A stretch of 64,000 bases of DNA from Malaya genurostris (taxonomy: Eukaryota; Arthropoda; Insecta; Diptera; Culicidae), in the NCBI RefSeq assembly GCF_030247185.1, contig NC_080571.1, positions 146,181,964-146,245,963 on the forward strand. The letters are read 5' to 3'. This document shows positions 56,228-64,000 of this stretch, in pieces (position 1 is the first letter of the stretch; every line of letters begins with the position of its first letter). The position numbers and the translations under genes were made by a program. Under the pieces are notes generated by a model. The model saw nothing but the letters and a program-made list of their open reading frames with translations, did not search any database and was not told the origin of the DNA.

Positions 56228-57413
56228 TTTTCCGATCTCGTCGAGCTGAGTCGAATGGTATATAACACTATGGGTCTCCGAGGCTCCGTTCGAAAGTCGG
56301 TTTTTCCAGCAATTCTAATACCTTTCTATAGAGAAAGGCAAAAAGCCTTCTTAGTCCACTTAGTGATGTTTTCATATATCTTGAAAAATCACCATAGGGG
56401 GGAGTACATGAAATTTTCGAAATCGAAAAAAAATTTTTGATGCCAAAAGGCTTAGAATTGCATGAAACGTCGAGATTTAGTGTCATCTCGAAAAAAATTT
56501 TTTTTGAAAAAATCGACTTTTTGGGACTTAGAAAAAATATGAAAATTTTTCTAAGTCCCGGAAAGTTGATTTTTTCAAAAAAATTTTTTTTTGAGATGAC
56601 ACTAAATTTCGATGTTTTATGCAGTTTTAAGAGTTTTGGCATCAAAAAAAATTTTCGATTTTGGAAATTTCATGTACTCCCCCCTATGGTGCTTTTTCAA
56701 GATCGATAATTGTCAAACCTTTACCACCGGGCAGCACCCCTTAAGCATGTCCGATTTAGGTCAAATTTTGCATGAAGGCTTTTTTCGAGGTGCTTAAACT
56801 TTTGAGCACTAGAACTTTACGAAAATAGAGTTGATCCCAAAATTTTGGCACCCTTATATATACAAGAGCGGTAAAAATCAACGTGTTTTGTCGGTTACGT
56901 CACTTATACCATCATATATCTGGAACCAAAAGTCACAACCATTTGATCTTCGAACTTGATCAGCGGCCCGACAGTAGCTTTCGAACGAGCCCAAGTTTGT
57001 TAAAATCGGATCAGCCATCTCTGAGAAAATTGAGCGCGTTCAAATACAACGCTTTTTGTCGGTTACGTCACTTATACAATCATATCTCCGGAACCAAAAG
57101 TCACAGCCATTTGATCTTCGAACTTGATCAATGGCCCGCCAGTAGCTTTCAAACGAGTCCAAGTTTGTTCAAATCGGTTCAGCCATCTCTGAGAAAATTG
57201 AGCGCGTTCAAATACAACGCTTTTTGTCGGTTACGTCACTTATACAATCATATCTCCGGAACCAAAAGTCACAGCCATTTTATCTTCGAACTTGATCAAT
57301 GCCCCGATAGTAGCTTTCAAACGAGCCTAAGTTTGTTAAAATCGGTTGAGCCATCTCTGAGAAAATTGAGCGCGTTCAAATATCTTCGAAAAGTGCACAC
57401 ACATACACACATA

Positions 57414-57451
<38 letters not shown>

Positions 57452-59853
57452 TTTTCCGATCTCGTCGAGCTGAGTCGAATGGTATATAACACTATGGGTC
57501 TCCGAGGCTCCGTTCGAAAGTCGGTTTTTCCAGCAATTCTAATACCTTTCTATAGAGAAAGGCAAAAAGCCTTCTTAGTCCACTTAGTGATGTTTTCATA
57601 TATCTTGAAAAATCACCATAGGGGGGAGTACATGAAATTTTCGAAATCGAAAAAAAATTTTTGATGCCAAAAGGCTTAGAATTGCATGAAACGTCGAGAT
57701 TTAGTGTCATCTCGAAAAAAATTTTTTTTGAAAAAATCGACTTTTTGGGACTTAGAAAAAATATGAAAATTTTTCTAAGTCCCGGAAAGTTGATTTTTTC
57801 AAAAAAATTTTTTTTTGAGATGACACTAAATTTCGATGTTTTATGCAGTTTTAAGAGTTTTGGCATCAAAAAAAATTTTCGATTTTGGAAATTTCATGTA
57901 CTCCCCCCTATGGTGCTTTTTCAAGATCGATAATTGTCAAACCTTTACCACCGGGCAGCACCCCTTAAGCATGTCCGATTTAGGTCAAATTTTGCATGAA
58001 GGCTTTTTTCGAGGTGCTTAAACTTTTGAGCACTAGAACTTTACGAAAATAGAGTTGATCCCAAAATTTTGGCACCCTTATATATACAAGAGCGGTAAAA
58101 ATCAACGTGTTTTGTCGGTTACGTCACTTATACCATCATATATCTGGAACCAAAAGTCACAACCATTTGATCTTCGAACTTGATCAGCGGCCCGACAGTA
58201 GCTTTCGAACGAGCCCAAGTTTGTTAAAATCGGATCAGCCATCTCTGAGAAAATTGAGCGCGTTCAAATACAACGCTTTTTGTCGGTTACGTCACTTATA
58301 CAATCATATCTCCGGAACCAAAAGTCACAGCCATTTGATCTTCGAACTTGATCAATGGCCCGCCAGTAGCTTTCAAACGAGTCCAAGTTTGTTCAAATCG
58401 GTTCAGCCATCTCTGAGAAAATTGAGCGCGTTCAAATACAACGCTTTTTGTCGGTTACGTCACTTATACAATCATATCTCCGGAACCAAAAGTCACAGCC
58501 ATTTTATCTTCGAACTTGATCAATGCCCCGATAGTAGCTTTCAAACGAGCCTAAGTTTGTTAAAATCGGTTGAGCCATCTCTGAGAAAATTGAGCGCGTT
58601 CAAATATCTTCGAAAAGTGCACACACATACACACATACACACATACACACACACACACACACAGACATTTTCCGATCTCGTCGAGCTGAGTCGAATGGTA
58701 TATAACACTATGGGTCTCCGAGGCTCCGTTCGAAAGTCGGTTTTTCCAGCAATTCTAATACCTTTCTATAGAGAAAGGCAAAAAGCCTTCTTAGTCCACT
58801 TAGTGATGTTTTCATATATCTTGAAAAATCACCATAGGGGGGAGTACATGAAATTTTCGAAATCGAAAAAAAATTTTTGATGCCAAAAGGCTTAGAATTG
58901 CATGAAACGTCGAGATTTAGTGTCATCTCGAAAAAAATTTTTTTTGAAAAAATCGACTTTTTGGGACTTAGAAAAAATATGAAAATTTTTCTAAGTCCCG
59001 GAAAGTTGATTTTTTCAAAAAAATTTTTTTTTGAGATGACACTAAATTTCGATGTTTTATGCAGTTTTAAGAGTTTTGGCATCAAAAAAAATTTTCGATT
59101 TTGGAAATTTCATGTACTCCCCCCTATGGTGCTTTTTCAAGATCGATAATTGTCAAACCTTTACCACCGGGCAGCACCCCTTAAGCATGTCCGATTTAGG
59201 TCAAATTTTGCATGAAGGCTTTTTTCGAGGTGCTTAAACTTTTGAGCACTAGAACTTTACGAAAATAGAGTTGATCCCAAAATTTTGGCACCCTTATATA
59301 TACAAGAGCGGTAAAAATCAACGTGTTTTGTCGGTTACGTCACTTATACCATCATATATCTGGAACCAAAAGTCACAACCATTTGATCTTCGAACTTGAT
59401 CAGCGGCCCGACAGTAGCTTTCGAACGAGCCCAAGTTTGTTAAAATCGGATCAGCCATCTCTGAGAAAATTGAGCGCGTTCAAATACAACGCTTTTTGTC
59501 GGTTACGTCACTTATACAATCATATCTCCGGAACCAAAAGTCACAGCCATTTGATCTTCGAACTTGATCAATGGCCCGCCAGTAGCTTTCAAACGAGTCC
59601 AAGTTTGTTCAAATCGGTTCAGCCATCTCTGAGAAAATTGAGCGCGTTCAAATACAACGCTTTTTGTCGGTTACGTCACTTATACAATCATATCTCCGGA
59701 ACCAAAAGTCACAGCCATTTTATCTTCGAACTTGATCAATGCCCCGATAGTAGCTTTCAAACGAGCCTAAGTTTGTTAAAATCGGTTGAGCCATCTCTGA
59801 GAAAATTGAGCGCGTTCAAATATCTTCGAAAAGTGCACACACATACACACATA

Positions 59854-59897
<44 letters not shown>

Positions 59898-62301
59898 TTT
59901 TCCGATCTCGTCGAGCTGAGTCGAATGGTATATAACACTATGGGTCTCCGAGGCTCCGTTCGAAAGTCGGTTTTTCCAGCAATTCTAATACCTTTCTATA
60001 GAGAAAGGCAAAAAGCCTTCTTAGTCCACTTAGTGATGTTTTCATATATCTTGAAAAATCACCATAGGGGGGAGTACATGAAATTTTCGAAATCGAAAAA
60101 AAATTTTTGATGCCAAAAGGCTTAGAATTGCATGAAACGTCGAGATTTAGTGTCATCTCGAAAAAAATTTTTTTTGAAAAAATCGACTTTTTGGGACTTA
60201 GAAAAAATATGAAAATTTTTCTAAGTCCCGGAAAGTTGATTTTTTCAAAAAAATTTTTTTTTGAGATGACACTAAATTTCGATGTTTTATGCAGTTTTAA
60301 GAGTTTTGGCATCAAAAAAAATTTTCGATTTTGGAAATTTCATGTACTCCCCCCTATGGTGCTTTTTCAAGATCGATAATTGTCAAACCTTTACCACCGG
60401 GCAGCACCCCTTAAGCATGTCCGATTTAGGTCAAATTTTGCATGAAGGCTTTTTTCGAGGTGCTTAAACTTTTTAGCACTAGAACTTTACGAAAATAGAG
60501 TTGATCCCAAAATTTTGGCACCCTTATATATACAAGAGCGGTAAAAATCAACGTGTTTTGTCGGTTACGTCACTTATACCATCATATATCTGGAACCAAA
60601 AGTCACAACCATTTGATCTTCGAACTTGATCAGCGGCCCGACAGTAGCTTTCGAACGAGCCCAAGTTTGTTAAAATCGGATCAGCCATCTCTGAGAAAAT
60701 TGAGCGCGTTCAAATACAACGCTTTTTGTCGGTTACGTCACTTATACAATCATATCTCCGGAACCAAAAGTCACAGCCATTTGATCTTCGAACTTGATCA
60801 ATGGCCCGCCAGTAGCTTTCAAACGAGTCCAAGTTTGTTCAAATCGGTTCAGCCATCTCTGAGAAAATTGAGCGCGTTCAAATACAACGCTTTTTGTCGG
60901 TTACGTCACTTATACAATCATATCTCCGGAACCAAAAGTCACAGCCATTTTATCTTCGAACTTGATCAATGCCCCGATAGTAGCTTTCAAACGAGCCTAA
61001 GTTTGTTAAAATCGGTTGAGCCATCTCTGAGAAAATTGAGCGCGTTCAAATATCTTCGAAAAGTGCACACACATACACACATACACACATACACACACAC
61101 ACACACACACAGACATTTTCCGATCTCGTCGAGCTGAGTCGAATGGTATATAACACTATGGGTCTCCGAGGCTCCGTTCGAAAGTCGGTTTTTCCAGCAA
61201 TTCTAATACCTTTCTATAGAGAAAGGCAAAAAGCCTTCTTAGTCCACTTAGTGATGTTTTCATATATCTTGAAAAATCACCATAGGGGGGAGTACATGAA
61301 ATTTTCGAAATCGAAAAAAAATTTTTGATGCCAAAAGGCTTAGAATTGCATGAAACGTCGAGATTTAGTGTCATCTCGAAAAAAAATTTTTTTGAAAAAA
61401 TCGACTTTTTGGGACTTAGAAAAAATATGAAAATTTTTCTAAGTCCCGGAAAGTTGATTTTTTCAAAAAAATTTTTTTTTGAGATGACACTAAATTTCGA
61501 TGTTTTATGCAGTTTTAAGAGTTTTGGCATCAAAAAAAATTTTCGATTTTGGAAATTTCATGTACTCCCCCCTATGGTGCTTTTTCAAGATCGATAATTG
61601 TCAAACCTTTACCACCGGGCAGCACCCCTTAAGCATGTCCGATTTAGGTCAAATTTTGCATGAAGGCTTTTTTCGAGGTGCTTAAACTTTTTAGCACTAG
61701 AACTTTACGAAAATAGAGTTGATCCCAAAATTTTGGCACCCTTATATATACAAGAGCGGTAAAAATCAACGTGTTTTGTCGGTTACGTCACTTATACCAT
61801 CATATATCTGGAACCAAAAGTCACAACCATTTGATCTTCGAACTTGATCAGCGGCCCGACAGTAGCTTTCGAACGAGCCCAAGTTTGTTAAAATCGGATC
61901 AGCCATCTCTGAGAAAATTGAGCGCGTTCAAATACAACGCTTTTTGTCGGTTACGTCACTTATACAATCATATCTCCGGAACCAAAAGTCACAGCCATTT
62001 GATCTTCGAACTTGATCAATGGCCCGCCAGTAGCTTTCAAACGAGTCCAAGTTTGTTCAAATCGGTTCAGCCATCTCTGAGAAAATTGAGCGCGTTCAAA
62101 TACAACGCTTTTTGTCGGTTACGTCACTTATACAATCATATCTCCGGAACCAAAAGTCACAGCCATTTTATCTTCGAACTTGATCAATGCCCCGATAGTA
62201 GCTTTCAAACGAGCCTAAGTTTGTTAAAATCGGTTGAGCCATCTCTGAGAAAATTGAGCGCGTTCAAATATCTTCGAAAAGTGCACACACATACACACAT
62301 A

Positions 62302-62339
<38 letters not shown>

Positions 62340-63525
62340 TTTTCCGATCTCGTCGAGCTGAGTCGAATGGTATATAACACTATGGGTCTCCGAGGCTCCG
62401 TTCGAAAGTCGGTTTTTCCAGCAATTCTAATACCTTTCTATAGAGAAAGGCAAAAAGCCTTCTTAGTCCACTTAGTGATGTTTTCATATATCTTGAAAAA
62501 TCACCATAGGGGGGAGTACATGAAATTTTCGAAATCGAAAAAAAATTTTTGATGCCAAAAGGCTTAGAATTGCATGAAACGTCGAGATTTAGTGTCATCT
62601 CGAAAAAAATTTTTTTTGAAAAAATCGACTTTTTGGGACTTAGAAAAAATATGAAAATTTTTCTAAGTCCCGGAAAGTTGATTTTTTCAAAAAAATTTTT
62701 TTTTGAGATGACACTAAATTTCGATGTTTTATGCAGTTTTAAGAGTTTTGGCATCAAAAAAAATTTTCGATTTTGGAAATTTCATGTACTCCCCCCTATG
62801 GTGCTTTTTCAAGATCGATAATTGTCAAACCTTTACCACCGGGCAGCACCCCTTAAGCATGTCCGATTTAGGTCAAATTTTGCATGAAGGCTTTTTTCGA
62901 GGTGCTTAAACTTTTGAGCACTAGAACTTTACGAAAATAGAGTTGATCCCAAAATTTTGGCACCCTTATATATACAAGAGCGGTAAAAATCAACGTGTTT
63001 TGTCGGTTACGTCACTTATACCATCATATATCTGGAACCAAAAGTCACAACCATTTGATCTTCGAACTTGATCAGCGGCCCGACAGTAGCTTTCGAACGA
63101 GCCCAAGTTTGTTAAAATCGGATCAGCCATCTCTGAGAAAATTGAGCGCGTTCAAATACAACGCTTTTTGTCGGTTACGTCACTTATACAATCATATCTC
63201 CGGAACCAAAAGTCACAGCCATTTGATCTTCGAACTTGATCAATGGCCCGCCAGTAGCTTTCAAACGAGTCCAAGTTTGTTCAAATCGGATCAGGCATCT
63301 CTGAGAAAATTGAGCGCGTTCAAATACAACGCTTTTTGTCGGTTACGTCACTTATACAATCATATCTCCGGAACCAAAAGTCACAGCCATTTTATCTTCG
63401 AACTTGATCAATGCCCCGATAGTAGCTTTCAAACGAGCCTAAGTTTGTTAAAATCGGTTGAGCCATCTCTGAGAAAATTGAGCGCGTTCAAATATCTTCG
63501 AAAAGTGCACACACATACACACATA

Positions 63526-63565
<40 letters not shown>

Positions 63566-64000
63566 TTTTCCGATCTCGTCGAGCTGAGTCGAATGGTATA
63601 TAACACTATGGGTCTCCGAGGCTCCGTTCGAAAGTCGGTTTTTCCAGCAATTCTAATACCTTTCTATAGAGAAAGGCAAAAAGCCTTCTTAGTCCACTTA
63701 GTGATGTTTTCATATATCTTGAAAAATCACCATAGGGGGGAGTACATGAAATTTTCGAAATCGAAAAAAAATTTTTGATGCCAAAAGGCTTAGAATTGCA
63801 TGAAACGTCGAGATTTAGTGTCATCTCGAAAAAAATTTTTTTTGAAAAAATCGACTTTTTGGGACTTAGAAAAAATATGAAAATTTTTCTAAGTCCCGGA
63901 AAGTTGATTTTTTCAAAAAAATTTTTTTTTGAGATGACACTAAATTTCGATGTTTTATGCAGTTTTAAGAGTTTTGGCATCAAAAAAAATTTTCGATTTT

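Larger units (their letters stand above)
45591..64000 (+). repeat. Satellite array: 15 complete ~1,224-bp units, continuing past the window
   Basis: Units start with 'tttcgatgttttatgcag' at 45591, 46813, 48037, 49261, 50481, 51703, 52931, 54157, 55383, 56607, 57831, 59047, 60277, 61495, 62719 and 63945 (partial). Lengths range from 1,216 to 1,230 bp and differ only by even numbers, matching changes in the CA tract. Outside the CA tract only isolated substitutions were seen (for example near 49,007, 53,270, 60,473, 61,690 and 63,289). The left edge at 45591 lies inside a palindrome arm. Open frames in the units are repeat translations and not regarded as genes. Confidence 0.97.

Noticed and set aside
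45867..63603. Repeated 194-261-codon plus-strand frames and 125-codon minus-strand frames in the satellite
   Set aside because: They recur in each unit because the unit is copied. The long ones span the 168-bp monomers and CA tract, the minus ones translate the palindrome, and dispersed relatives do not keep them open.
45591..64000. CRISPR-like or bacterial tandem array
   Set aside because: Unit size, near identity without variable spacers, and the eukaryotic retroelement context exclude it.

Overview
This is eukaryotic, AT-rich, almost gene-free DNA, most probably from a culicine-type mosquito. The assignment rests on the mixture of elements: a BEL/Pao element whose Gag starts with a PHD finger, Juan-like Jockey, LOA-like and I-like LINEs, a gypsy-type errantivirus with env, and dispersed repeats with CA tracts and 'tccggaacc' motifs. 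It is inference from element type; no species-diagnostic gene was found.

Layout. 1-5.8 kb holds BEL/Pao debris (a protease fragment and a broken gag) with a 2.0-kb foldback element at 402-2405 and an unrecognised degenerate coding-like stretch at about 2.76-3.42 kb. 6.8-11.4 kb is a mosaic of small DNA transposons, including two copies of one non-autonomous element (8148-9648 and 10642-11358), each with its own 7-bp target-site duplication (TSD) and the first carrying two nested insertions. At 11.4-11.9 kb two spliced exons on the minus strand look like the NRF domain of a host nose-resistant-to-fluoxetine (NRF-6)-like protein; this is the only likely host gene. 12.2-13.0 kb holds diverged ~165-bp monomers ending in an AT palindrome.

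13.1-39.7 kb is a stack of retroelements, all on the minus strand: a Jockey LINE split by a 2.4-kb TA-flanked insertion; a gypsy errantivirus (gag, protease, RT start, integrase, env) whose middle is replaced by a BEL/Pao element fused to a LINE fragment; an I-like LINE; an LOA-like LINE with two 351-bp repeats near its probable 5' end; and a second 5'-truncated I-like LINE with a clear 12-bp TSD. 40.0-45.4 kb carries a (TA)n tract, a rearranged mariner, an hAT-like MITE with another MITE inside it, diverged repeats and a gag fragment.

45,591-64,000 is a homogeneous satellite: 15 complete units of about 1,224 bp that continue beyond the window. Each unit combines three 168-bp monomers, a variable CA tract, a conserved tail and a ~327-bp palindrome. 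Unit lengths differ only by multiples of 2 bp. Single relatives of the unit lie at 12.2, 41.1 and 42.0 kb and a tail-only relative at 6.8 kb, so the satellite appears to have grown from a local dispersed repeat.

The genes here do not form a pathway. The most interesting structures are the palindrome-bearing satellite, the near-uniform orientation of the transposon coding fragments, which raises the testable idea of a small-RNA source locus, and the layered insertions that date one another.
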